NCBI GenBank assembly: GCA_022072125.1
Contig: JAJVIH010000006.1
Span: 1-64,000, forward strand
DNA length: 64,000 nt
Direction: 5' to 3'
DNA from: Myxococcota bacterium
Lineage (GTDB): Bacteria; Myxococcota; JAJVIH01
Shown here: one piece after another, positions 33,575-41,909 of the stretch
Layout of the letters: each line of letters starts with the position of its first letter
Numbering within the stretch: position 1 is the first letter of the stretch
The notes under the pieces: generated by a model
Databases searched by the model: none
What the model saw: only the letters and a program-made list of their open reading frames with translations
Told to the model about the DNA's origin: nothing
Program-made: the position numbers and the translations under genes

Positions 33575-34969
33575 ATGGATAAGGATAACCTGACCGATAA
33601 TGGGCCGGATCGTGCGTCCATCCTGATCGTGGACGACGATCCCGCCAATGTGGAGAGCCTGACCCGCGTGCTTGAACACGAGGGATACCGGGTGCGGGGG
33701 GCCTCATCCGGCGCGGAAGCCCTGGAAAAGCTGCGCGCCGCCCCGGCGGATGTGGTGATTGTGGATTTGATGATGCCCGGCATGAGCGGTTTGGAGTTGA
33801 TGAAGGCCTGCCGCCACATCAGCCCGGACAGCCTGGTCATCATGATCACCGCCTACGGCGCCGTGGATATCGCGGTGAAGGCCATGAAGGAGGGCGCCCA
33901 CGATTTCATCACCAAGCCCGTCAAGCGAATGACGGTGGTCAAGGCGGTCCGTCAGGCGCTGGAGAAACGCGAACTGGTGATCGAAAACCGCGAACTCAGG
34001 GCGCGCCTGGTGTCCGATTCAAAACAGCCCATCGTCGGCGCCAGCGAGGCCATCCGCAAGATGATGGCCACCATCGCCCAGGCGGCGCCCGCCCGCGCGA
34101 CGGTTCTGCTGATTGGCGAAAGCGGCAGCGGCAAGGAACTGGCGGCGCGCGCCCTGCACGCCATGTCGGCGCGTCCCGAAGGTCCATTCGTCGCCATCAA
34201 CTGCGGGGCCCTGCCAGAAGGCATTCTCGAAGCGGAATTGTTCGGCTACGAAAAAGGAGCCTTTACCGGGGCCATCTCCCGGCGCGAGGGGTTGTTCGAG
34301 CGGGCGAGCGGCGGAACCCTGTTTCTCGATGAGGTGGGCGAACTTTCTCCCAATGTCCAGGTCAGGCTGCTCCGCGCGCTGCAGGAAGGAGAGATCACCC
34401 GCCTGGGCGGCCGGGAGCCCATTCAGGTGGACGTGCGCGTGATCGCCGCGACCCACCGCGATCTGGCCGCGGATGTCCGTTCGGGCCGGTTCCGGGAGGA
34501 TTTGTTTTACCGCCTGAATGTCATCCAGATACGCACGCCCCCGCTGCGCGAACGCGGCGAGGATATCCCCCTGCTGGTGGACCACTTCATCATCCGCCAT
34601 TGCGCGCGCAACCAGCGGCCCCGCAAGGGCATTGATCAGGACGCCATGGCGGCGTTGCAGCGCTATTCCTGGCCCGGCAATGTGCGTGAACTGGAGAACA
34701 CCATCGAGCGGGCGGTGGTGCTGGGGGTTTCCCCCAATATCACGCTCGCGGATTTGCCGGAGAATATCGCCAGCGCGCCAGTCACCACTGACGGCTACCT
34801 GCGCATCAAACCCGGCACGCCGCTGGCGGAGGTGGAACGCATGCTGATCCACGAAACCTTGCGCCTGACCCAGGGCGATAAAAGCCTGGCCGCTCATTTG
34901 CTGGGCATCACCAGCCGGACCATTTACCGCAAGCTGGAGAGCGAGCGCGAACCGCCCGAGGGGGAATAA
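33575..34969 (+). CDS. NtrC-family sigma-54-dependent response regulator
   Basis: A 464-residue transcription activator: receiver domain (about 15-130, phospho-acceptor Asp64 in [12 protein letters not shown], conserved Lys in FITKPVKR), AAA+ domain with Walker A GESGSGKE, the sigma-54 contact GAFTGA, Walker B (FLDEVGEL) and the arginine-finger region, and a Fis-type helix-turn-helix at the end ([18 protein letters not shown]). It should activate sigma-54 promoters when phosphorylated. No kinase gene is adjacent; the NtrY-like kinase at 7970 is a candidate partner. The start is the ATG before the receiver domain; an in-frame upstream extension lacks a site. Confidence 0.93.
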   Translation: MDKDNLTDNGPDRASILIVDDDPANVESLTRVLEHEGYRVRGASSGAEALEKLRAAPADVVIVDLMMPGMSGLELMKACRHISPDSLVIMITAYGAVDIAVKAMKEGAHDFITKPVKRMTVVKAVRQALEKRELVIENRELRARLVSDSKQPIVGASEAIRKMMATIAQAAPARATVLLIGESGSGKELAARALHAMSARPEGPFVAINCGALPEGILEAELFGYEKGAFTGAISRREGLFERASGGTLFLDEVGELSPNVQVRLLRALQEGEITRLGGREPIQVDVRVIAATHRDLAADVRSGRFREDLFYRLNVIQIRTPPLRERGEDIPLLVDHFIIRHCARNQRPRKGIDQDAMAALQRYSWPGNVRELENTIERAVVLGVSPNITLADLPENIASAPVTTDGYLRIKPGTPLAEVERMLIHETLRLTQGDKSLAAHLLGITSRTIYRKLESEREPPEGE

Positions 34970-35065
34970 TGCCTGCCGGATTCCGGCGCCAATCGCCATC
35001 CGGAACGGCGCGGCGGCAGGCGCCCCAGCGAACCGGGATCGTCCTTCAAGGGCAGGCGAACTGAA

Positions 35066-35794
35066 ATGAATTCCGGAATTTCCGCGAATGGCGTCCGGTC
35101 GTTGCTGCGCAGGGTGTTTCCGGCCGCGTGTCCGGTTTGCGGAGGGGTGGCGGAAGAGACCCCGCTGTACCCAGTCTGCCGGCAATGCCAGGGAGATTTG
35201 CCGTTGCTTCCCCCGGAACATTGCAGGATATGCGCGGAGCCGGGGAGATATTCCGGCGGCGCGTGCGAGGTCTGCGCCGCCGATCCGCCGCCTTTTGAAG
35301 CGGTGCTGACCCGTCACCTCTACAGCGGATCGGTGATGGGCGCGGTGCGGGCGTTCAAATACGCCGGCCACCCCGAACTGGCGCGGGCGCTGGCCCGCAT
35401 GATCGCCCCCGCGGTCATGGAGTCCGGCGGACGCTGGGATGGCGTGGTTCCCATGCCGCTGCATTGGCTGGCGCTGTTCCGGCGGGGCTACAACCAGTCC
35501 CATCTGGTGGCGCGGGTCCTCGCCGCGGAATGCGGACTCAGCTTCTGGCCAGGCCGGCTGGAGCGCATCCGCCGCACGCAGGCGCAGGCCGGGCTGGATA
35601 GGGAGGCGCGGGCGCGCAATGTCCTCTCCGCCTTTCGCGCCGCCATGAATTTGCCGGCTGGAAGCCGCATTCTGCTGGTGGACGACGTGGTGACCACCGG
35701 CGCCACCGCACGCGCCGCGGCCCGCGCCCTGCTGGAAGGGGGGGCCGGATCGGTCTCCGTCGCCGCCATCGCCCGCGCCCCTACTCTGTTTTGA
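35066..35794 (+). CDS. comF: ComF-family phosphoribosyltransferase-like protein
   Basis: A 242-residue cytoplasmic protein. Two N-terminal CxxC pairs (CPVCGG and CRQCQ, then CRICAE and CEVCAA) form a likely zinc finger. A type I PRTase fold follows, with VVPMPLHWLALFRRGYNQS and the PRPP loop ILLVDDVVTTGATA. ComF proteins support DNA uptake and related recombination steps in competent bacteria, but most genomes carry a copy without known competence. It ends 14 bases inside the convergent mscS-type gene. Confidence 0.9.
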   Translation: MNSGISANGVRSLLRRVFPAACPVCGGVAEETPLYPVCRQCQGDLPLLPPEHCRICAEPGRYSGGACEVCAADPPPFEAVLTRHLYSGSVMGAVRAFKYAGHPELARALARMIAPAVMESGGRWDGVVPMPLHWLALFRRGYNQSHLVARVLAAECGLSFWPGRLERIRRTQAQAGLDREARARNVLSAFRAAMNLPAGSRILLVDDVVTTGATARAAARALLEGGAGSVSVAAIARAPTLF

Positions 35795-36848
35795 TGTTGT
35801 TCACATACAGCGTCTGGGTAGGGTAGGCGAACTCAATCCCGTGTTCCCGCAACAGGCGGACAACGGCGAAGTTGACCTCCTGCTGCTTGTCCATGAACAC
35901 CGCGTAATCGGGGGATTCCACCCAGTACACCAGTTCAAAATTCAGCGAGGACGCTCCAAACTCCTTGAAATGGGCGCGGTCGAAGCGCACCAGTTCCTTG
36001 CCTTCCGCCGCTTGTTTCAGCAGGCCGGGAAGCATCCGCAATTTCTCCGGCGGCGTCTGGTACACCACGCCAATCAGGTGAACCGCGCGCCGCTCTTTCA
36101 GCCGCTGAAAATTGCGGATGCGGCTCTTCAGGAGGTCGGCGTTGGACATCACCAATTGCTCGCCGGAGATCGCCCGGACCCGCGTGGTCTTCAGCCCCAC
36201 GTGCTCCACCGTGCCAATGAATGTATCCACCATGATGACATCGCCGACCACGAAGGGCCGGTCCAACACGATGGACAGCGACGCCAGCAGATCGCCCAGA
36301 ATATTCTGCACCGCGAGGGCGACCGCGATGCCGCCGACGCCCAGACCTGTCACCAGCGCCGTGATATTGACCCCCAGATTCGAGAGCACCACCAGGAATA
36401 CAGCCGTCCATAACGCGACCCGTCCGACGAATCCCAGCAGGTTGATCATGGTGCCGCGGGATGGGTCCGCTTCCTCGCCGGAATGGTGATCAACAAAAAA
36501 ATTTATCGTCGCCGTGATCCACAAACCTGACTGGATGATCACCACGATCAGAATGACCTGGGAGAGAATCGCCTCCGCCCGTTCGGGGAATCGCAGGTAC
36601 GCCAGGGCGGGGTACGCCGCGATCGTCAGTTGGAAAAACATCCTGGTTTTGGAAATGCTGTCGTAGATGGCGTCGTCCAGCAGGGTGCTGGTGGATTCGG
36701 CGATCTTCTTGAGCCTGCCAATCACCACTTTCCGGATGATGATGAGCAGGGCGATGCTCGCCGCGAAAATGCCCAGCGCATGCAGCCAGTCCCGCAGCGG
36801 GTTGCCAAGGACGGAGTAATTCCAAAATTCTCCGGACAGCCAGTTCAT
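35781..36848 (-). CDS. MscS-family mechanosensitive channel
   Basis: A 355-residue inner-membrane channel. Hydrophobic helices lie near 22-40, 75-95 and 130-150, followed by the pore helix with a Gly/Ala-rich repeat (LVTGLGVGGIAVALAVQNILGDLLASLSI), which is the TM3 signature. The beta domain (FVVGDVIMVDTFIGTVEHVGLKTTRVR) and a C-terminal cytoplasmic domain complete it. It releases solutes on hypo-osmotic shock. Its 3' end overlaps the comF 3' end by 14 bases. Confidence 0.93.
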   Translation of the reverse strand: MNWLSGEFWNYSVLGNPLRDWLHALGIFAASIALLIIIRKVVIGRLKKIAESTSTLLDDAIYDSISKTRMFFQLTIAAYPALAYLRFPERAEAILSQVILIVVIIQSGLWITATINFFVDHHSGEEADPSRGTMINLLGFVGRVALWTAVFLVVLSNLGVNITALVTGLGVGGIAVALAVQNILGDLLASLSIVLDRPFVVGDVIMVDTFIGTVEHVGLKTTRVRAISGEQLVMSNADLLKSRIRNFQRLKERRAVHLIGVVYQTPPEKLRMLPGLLKQAAEGKELVRFDRAHFKEFGASSLNFELVYWVESPDYAVFMDKQQEVNFAVVRLLREHGIEFAYPTQTLYVNNIKTE

Positions 36849-36935
36849 GGACGTTCCCTTCGTATCGAAGGCGTTTGCCAGGAAATTCGCGGCTCATTAA
36901 ATTGCGGGCATGAAGCCATTACCCGGGATTCTTGC

Positions 36936-37430
36936 ATGTTGACCTTCCGCCGCAAAATTGTTTCCACATTCATGGTGAGCGTGATGTCCTTTTTCCTGCT
37001 GTCGGCAGGCGGGGACACATTCCATGTAGTGGGCGCCGATGAATATCAGGACATCATTCGAGGATTCAAAGGCAAGCCCGCCCTGGTCTTCCTGTGGGCG
37101 ACTTGGTGCGGCTGGTGCCGCCGGGAGATGCCCCATATCCGCACCATCGCCGCCGAGATGAAGGGGCGAGTTCACATGCTTGGCGTGTCGCTGGATGATC
37201 CGGATTCCGCCGGGGATGTGGAGGAGTTTGTCCGCGGGCAGAAACTGGATTTCCGCCAGGTCATCGCCAACCCGGAATCCGTGGGGGAACTCCGCGACGC
37301 GATTGATCCGTACTGGAGCGGGGGCATTCCGGCGTTGTTCATCTACACCAAATCGGGTTTTCGCACGATCAGCCTGTATGGATATTCCACAGCCGGAGAA
37401 ATCCGCGCCGGACTGAAGAAGGTGTTGTAA
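36936..37430 (+). CDS. TlpA/ResA-like exported thioredoxin
   Basis: A 164-residue thiol-disulphide protein facing the periplasm. Its N-terminal hydrophobic segment (about 8-25) is a signal or anchor. The redox centre is Cys58-Gly-Trp-Cys61 (ATWCGWCRREM), with the cis-proline loop in GIPALFIY. The longer upstream open frame is antisense to mscS and is not used. It lies 205 bases before the CBS gene on the same strand. It may serve cytochrome c maturation or general thiol reduction; no specific partner is evident. Confidence 0.82.
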   Translation: MLTFRRKIVSTFMVSVMSFFLLSAGGDTFHVVGADEYQDIIRGFKGKPALVFLWATWCGWCRREMPHIRTIAAEMKGRVHMLGVSLDDPDSAGDVEEFVRGQKLDFRQVIANPESVGELRDAIDPYWSGGIPALFIYTKSGFRTISLYGYSTAGEIRAGLKKVL

Positions 37431-37635
37431 ATCCCGGGAATTGGCGAGCGGTTTCATGTCGCGTCCCGTGAGTTGTCCGCGGCGCGTTCTGTGATGCATT
37501 CCCTGCATCCGGAAGTCCGGTTTGCCACGGCCCAGACGGCGGCCGGACGAAGAAAAGGCGTGGCGGACGCCGTTCGCCGGATAAAGCGCCCGGCCCCGCT
37601 TGCCCCGGAGACGGACCTTTGTTACGCATTCACCC

Positions 37636-39012
37636 ATGCATGACACAGGCGCCACGGAAAATGTCCTCAAACTGATTGGCCGCACGCCAATCGTTGAAGT
37701 GAAATCATTCGACACGGGGCTGTGCAGGCTCTTTATCAAACTGGAAAGCCAGAATCCCGGCGGGTCCATCAAGGATCGCATCGGGCTTTCCATGATTGAA
37801 GCCGCGGAGCGGGAGGGAAAAATCGGGCCGGGCTCCACGCTGATCGAGGCGACGGCGGGCAATACCGGGTTGGCCCTCACCCTGGTGGCGCGCCAGAAGG
37901 GCTATCGCATCATCCTGGTGATCCCGGACAAGATGAGCCAGGAGAAGGTCTTTCACCTCAAGGCCCTGGGCGCCGAGGTGATCTGGACCCGTTCCGATGT
38001 GGGCAAGGGGCATCCGGATTACTACCAGGACCTGGCGGAAAAAATCGCCGCCAGCACGCCGAAGTCGTTCTACGTCAACCAGTTCAACAATCCCGCCAAT
38101 CCGTTGGCCCACTACCTGACCACCGGGCCGGAAATCCTGGAGCAGATGGGGGGCAGGGTGGACGCCGTTGTTTGCGGCGTCGGTTCCGGCGGCACCATCA
38201 CGGGATTGAGCCGTTTCTTCGCGGAGAAGTCTCCATCCACCGAAATGGTTCTGGCTGATCCCGTGGGGTCCATTCTGGCCGACTGGGTGAATACGGGCCG
38301 TCATGGCGAAGCGGGCTCCTGGGTGGTGGAGGGCATCGGCGAGGATTTTATCCCTCCGATCTCCGATCTGAGCCGCGTGAAGAAAGGCTATTACGTCTCC
38401 GACGCGGAAAGCCTGCGGACAGCCCGCCAGTTGTTGCGCGGCGACGGCGTGCTGGCGGGTTCGTCGTCAGGAACGTTGCTGGCCGCGGCCATCAAGTATT
38501 GCAAGGAACAGACGGATCCCAAACGGGTGGTCACTTTCGCCTGCGACAGCGGCAACAAGTACCTGTCCAAGATGTTCAACGACTTCTGGATGCAGGATCA
38601 GGGCTTTCTGGAACGGGAAACCCATGGCGATCTGCGCGATCTGATTTCACGCCGTCACGATCAGCGTTCGGTGGCCTGCGTGGCCCCGGGCGATACGCTC
38701 ATGCGCAGCTACAACCTGATGAAAATGAACGACGTATCGCAACTCCCGGTGATGGAGAACGATCGGATCATTGGCATCATTGATGAATCGGACGTGCTGC
38801 TGGCGGTCAGCAACGATGAAGCCCTCTTCCGCAGCCCGGTGCGCGACTTCATGAGCCGCAATCTGCTTACGTTGAAGCCAGGCGACAGCATGAAGGAACT
38901 GACCAAGGTATTGAACGCGGGAATGGTGGCGATTGTCTGCGATGGACCTCAATTCCTGGGGTTGGTCACACGCATTGATCTGCTCAATCACCTGCGCCGG
39001 AGCGTGAGATAG
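37636..39012 (+). CDS. Cystathionine beta-synthase with CBS domain pair
   Basis: Joins homocysteine and serine (or acts as an O-acetylserine-type synthase) with PLP. The 458 residues contain Lys46 in NPGGSIKDRIG, the substrate loop EATAGNTGLA, the PLP-phosphate loop GVGSGGTITG and a C-terminal pair of CBS modules (about 335-458; MKMNDVSQLPVMENDRIIG) that usually bind adenosyl ligands. The CBS pair favours cystathionine synthase over plain cysteine synthase. The start is the ATG directly before the fold. The next gene, a cystathionine lyase/synthase, begins 3 bases later, giving a reverse-transsulfuration pair. Confidence 0.88.
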   Translation: MHDTGATENVLKLIGRTPIVEVKSFDTGLCRLFIKLESQNPGGSIKDRIGLSMIEAAEREGKIGPGSTLIEATAGNTGLALTLVARQKGYRIILVIPDKMSQEKVFHLKALGAEVIWTRSDVGKGHPDYYQDLAEKIAASTPKSFYVNQFNNPANPLAHYLTTGPEILEQMGGRVDAVVCGVGSGGTITGLSRFFAEKSPSTEMVLADPVGSILADWVNTGRHGEAGSWVVEGIGEDFIPPISDLSRVKKGYYVSDAESLRTARQLLRGDGVLAGSSSGTLLAAAIKYCKEQTDPKRVVTFACDSGNKYLSKMFNDFWMQDQGFLERETHGDLRDLISRRHDQRSVACVAPGDTLMRSYNLMKMNDVSQLPVMENDRIIGIIDESDVLLAVSNDEALFRSPVRDFMSRNLLTLKPGDSMKELTKVLNAGMVAIVCDGPQFLGLVTRIDLLNHLRRSVR

Positions 39013-39015
39013 TTC

Positions 39016-40167
39016 ATGAAGAAACGGCTTGAAACCCTGGCCATCCACGCCGGGCAGAAACCCGATCCGGTTACCGGCGCCATCATGACGCCCGTATACC
39101 TGACATCCACCTACGTTCAGGATGGTCCGGGCGAGCACAAGGGATACGAATATTCGCGCACCCACAACCTGACGCGCTTCGCGCTGGAAGACAACATCGC
39201 GGCGCTGGAAGGCGGCAAATACGGCTTCGCCTTCGCCTCCGGCCTTGCGGCCATGACGACGTTGCTGCACACGCTCAGGAGCGGCGACCATGTGATCTGC
39301 TGCGATGATGTGTATGGCGGCACCTACCGGTTGTTCGACAAGGTGCTGACCCACATGGGGCTGCAATTCACCTTCGCCGATCTGGCCAATCCGGCGGCGC
39401 TGGAGCAGCATATCCGTCCCAATACCCGCATGTTGTGGCTGGAAAGCCCCACCAATCCGCTGCTCAAGGTGCTGGATATCGAGGCGTTGGCCTCCCGGGC
39501 GGCGGCGCGCGGGCTGCTGACGGTGGTGGACAACACCTTCATGAGTCCGTACTGGCAAAATCCCCTGGACTTGGGTGCGGATGTGGTGGTGCATTCCACG
39601 ACCAAGTTCATCAACGGCCATTCCGATGTGGTGGGCGGGGTCATTGTCACCAGCAAGGATGATCTGGCCCAGCGGTTGAAGTTTCTGCAGAACGCCATCG
39701 GCGCCATTCCCGGACCGCTGGATTGTTTCCTGGTGCTGCGCGGCGTGAAGACCCTGCCCGTGCGCATGAAGCAGCACGAGGAGAACGCCCATGCGGTGGC
39801 GCAATTCCTGGAGGGGCATCCGCAGGTCAGCCGGGTCATTTACCCTGGGCTCCCAGGTCATCCTCAGCATGAATTGGCGAAACGGCAGGCGCGTGGCTTT
39901 GGCGGCATGATCTCGTTTGATCTCAAGGGCGGCCTGGAGAGCGCCCGCCGTTTTCTGAAAACGGTGAGGATTTTCGCCTGCGCTGAAAGCCTGGGCGGCG
40001 TGGAAAGCCTGATCGAGCATCCGGCCATCATGACCCACGCCAGCATTGAAAAACCCAAACGCGAGGCGTTGGGGATCACCGACGGCCTGATCCGGGTATC
40101 GGTGGGCATTGAAAACGCGGATGATTTGATTGACGATTTGAAAGCAGGTTTCGCCGCCGCCGCGTAA
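39016..40167 (+). CDS. Cystathionine gamma-lyase/gamma-synthase (Cys/Met metabolism PLP enzyme)
   Basis: A 383-residue PLP enzyme. The PLP lysine is Lys197 in HSTTKFINGHSDVVGG. Other family marks are GYEYSRTHNLTRFALE, FASGLAAM, WLESPTNPLLKV and SLGGVESLIEHPA. Lyase, synthase and homocysteine-forming members share these motifs. Direct linkage to a CBS gene favours the gamma-lyase step, making cysteine from cystathionine. That is inference from context. Confidence 0.88.
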   Translation: MKKRLETLAIHAGQKPDPVTGAIMTPVYLTSTYVQDGPGEHKGYEYSRTHNLTRFALEDNIAALEGGKYGFAFASGLAAMTTLLHTLRSGDHVICCDDVYGGTYRLFDKVLTHMGLQFTFADLANPAALEQHIRPNTRMLWLESPTNPLLKVLDIEALASRAAARGLLTVVDNTFMSPYWQNPLDLGADVVVHSTTKFINGHSDVVGGVIVTSKDDLAQRLKFLQNAIGAIPGPLDCFLVLRGVKTLPVRMKQHEENAHAVAQFLEGHPQVSRVIYPGLPGHPQHELAKRQARGFGGMISFDLKGGLESARRFLKTVRIFACAESLGGVESLIEHPAIMTHASIEKPKREALGITDGLIRVSVGIENADDLIDDLKAGFAAAA

Positions 40168-40293
40168 AACGGCCCATCCAAAAATTCTTGCGGGGCTTTC
40201 CCGGCGGCCTGTTTGCGCGGGACGGGAATGGAAGCGCGGCGCAGGCCGTCCGCCAGCGGCGTGGGGAAGGCCGGAACCATCCCGGCGGCGGGA

Positions 40294-40821
40294 TCAAAAC
40301 AGGTCGAGTTTCATCTTGCCCAGGTCCTTGACCATCTGGACATAATCCGCGTTGAAGACCAGCGTCCCTTCCTCCACCTGAATCTGGTAAAACTCCTTGC
40401 CGGAGTTGAGCAGGTCCGAAACGCGCGGCGCCGGCGTATTGTCATCCAGCGCCATGATGCCAAGATGGACATCCCCGGTGGCGAAAACGACCCGCACCTG
40501 ATGCATGGGAGTCATTTCCGGGTCGGGGTCTTCCACCCCGAGCGTTTCCATTTCCGGACGGGGGATGAACACCCACACGGTCAGTTTCTTGTTGACGATG
40601 TCGAGGTCGTCCTTGTCCGCATGCCGGAAAGGGATGAAGCGTTTTCCCGAGTTGAACATCTCGATGGGATGTTCAGGTCCGGGGTGGACGGGCGAGGCCC
40701 GTGAAACAATGATGGATCCGTTGAATTCCTGCCCCCGGCTGTCGCGCATGACGCATTTGACCTCGACAGTGGGGCGGTAGGCCGTACGCAAGAATTCAAC
40801 GACTGCAGGGTCTTGACTCAT
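40294..40821 (-). CDS. Pilus-operon protein with an internally duplicated domain
   Basis: A 175-residue soluble protein of unknown function. It consists of two related modules (about 17-86 and 106-168). Each has a strand-rich start (VEVKCVMRD and VRVVFATGD), a block EMFNSGKRFIPF (55-66) or SDLLNSGKEFYQI (135-147), and a closing VNKK or FNADYVQMV segment. The second module resembles DUF6812 from memory. It overlaps the upstream pilT-type gene by four bases (ATGA) and ends the operon, so a role in pilus motor control or assembly is likely but unproven. Confidence 0.6.
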   Translation of the reverse strand: MSQDPAVVEFLRTAYRPTVEVKCVMRDSRGQEFNGSIIVSRASPVHPGPEHPIEMFNSGKRFIPFRHADKDDLDIVNKKLTVWVFIPRPEMETLGVEDPDPEMTPMHQVRVVFATGDVHLGIMALDDNTPAPRVSDLLNSGKEFYQIQVEEGTLVFNADYVQMVKDLGKMKLDLF

Positions 40822-41909
40822 GCTGTCGCCTCCTGGGCATGGGCTGGAGGAATGTAGCCCAGCACCTTGGCCATATTATCCCGATCCGCCGCCCGCTCGT
40901 ATGCCAGTTCCTTCGTGATCCGGTTTTCCCTGGCGTGCTTTTCCAGCGCCATGTCCATGGTCTGCATGCCAAGCTGAATGCCGGTCTGAATCATCGAGGG
41001 AATCTGGTAGGTCTTGCCTTCCCGGATCAGGTTGGCGATGGCCGATGTGCTGACCAGGATTTCGTGCGCCGCCACGCGCGTGCGCCCATCCGCGGTGCGC
41101 AGCAACTGTTGGGTGATAATCCCCGCCAGGCTTTCCGCAAGCATGCCGCGCACCTGACCCTGCTGGTTGGCGGGAAATGAATTGACGATGCGGTCCACGG
41201 TTTCCGCGACGGAGTTCGTGTGAACCGTGGCCATGACCAGGATGCCGAAACTCGCCGCCGCGATGGCCTGCTGCATGGTTTCTATGCCGCGCAACTCGCC
41301 GACCAGGATGACATCCGGGTCTTCGCGCACGGCGGAACGGATGGCGGTGGCGAAATCCGGAACGTCCGCGCCGATCTCCCGGTGGGTGATGCGGGACTTG
41401 AACGGCATATGAACAAACTCCACCGGGTCTTCGATGGTGAGAATATGCCCATGCCGGTTGCGGTTGATGTTGTCAATCATCGCCGCCAGGGTGGTGGATT
41501 TGCCCGAACCGGTGGGGCCGGTCACCAGAATCAGTCCTTGCTTCAGTTTGGAGAGCCGGTGGATGGCTGGCGGGCAATTGAGGTCTTCCAGCGACTGGAT
41601 GCGCGAGGGAATGATCCGGAACACCGCCGCGATGCCGGTCTGCTTCATGAAGATATTGCCGCGGAAGCGCGCCACCTTGCCAAACTGGTGGGAGAAATCC
41701 ATTTCCAGATTCTTGCGGAAGGTTTTCTGCCCCTCTTCATCCAGCAGTTCAAACAGCATGGCCTCCATTTCATCGGGGCCGATGGCCGGCCTGTCCAGGG
41801 CCACCAGATCGCCGTTTTTCCGGATATAGGGCGGCGCCCCGGACGCTAGGTGGATGTCGCTGCCCTGCATGTCAATCAGCGCGTTGAATATCCAGTCTAT
41901 CCGGTTCAT
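40818..41909 (-). CDS. Type IV pilus retraction ATPase, PilT/PilU type
   Basis: A 363-residue hexameric motor ATPase that powers pilus retraction. It has the N-terminal PAS-like domain (GSDIHLASGAPPYIRKNGDL), Walker A GPTGSGKSTT, the Asp box (TIEDPVEFVH), Walker B (VILVGELRGIETM) and the His box (ATVHTNS). The Walker B segment has ELRG where PilT commonly has EMRD, so it may be nearer PilU. It shares one base with the preceding pilT-like gene and overlaps the downstream duplicated-domain gene by four. Confidence 0.9.
   Translation of the reverse strand: MNRIDWIFNALIDMQGSDIHLASGAPPYIRKNGDLVALDRPAIGPDEMEAMLFELLDEEGQKTFRKNLEMDFSHQFGKVARFRGNIFMKQTGIAAVFRIIPSRIQSLEDLNCPPAIHRLSKLKQGLILVTGPTGSGKSTTLAAMIDNINRNRHGHILTIEDPVEFVHMPFKSRITHREIGADVPDFATAIRSAVREDPDVILVGELRGIETMQQAIAAASFGILVMATVHTNSVAETVDRIVNSFPANQQGQVRGMLAESLAGIITQQLLRTADGRTRVAAHEILVSTSAIANLIREGKTYQIPSMIQTGIQLGMQTMDMALEKHARENRITKELAYERAADRDNMAKVLGYIPPAHAQEATA

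Noticed and set aside
37431-37635. Possible SAM- or SAH-type riboswitch before the cystathionine synthase gene
   Set aside because: Considered because of the pathway, but no conserved riboswitch core or clear nested stems were found in the 205 bases.
40279-40294. Hairpin ATCCCG-GCGG-CGGGAT after the pilus operon
   Set aside because: Only 6 bp with no following T-run on the minus strand; too weak to call a terminator.
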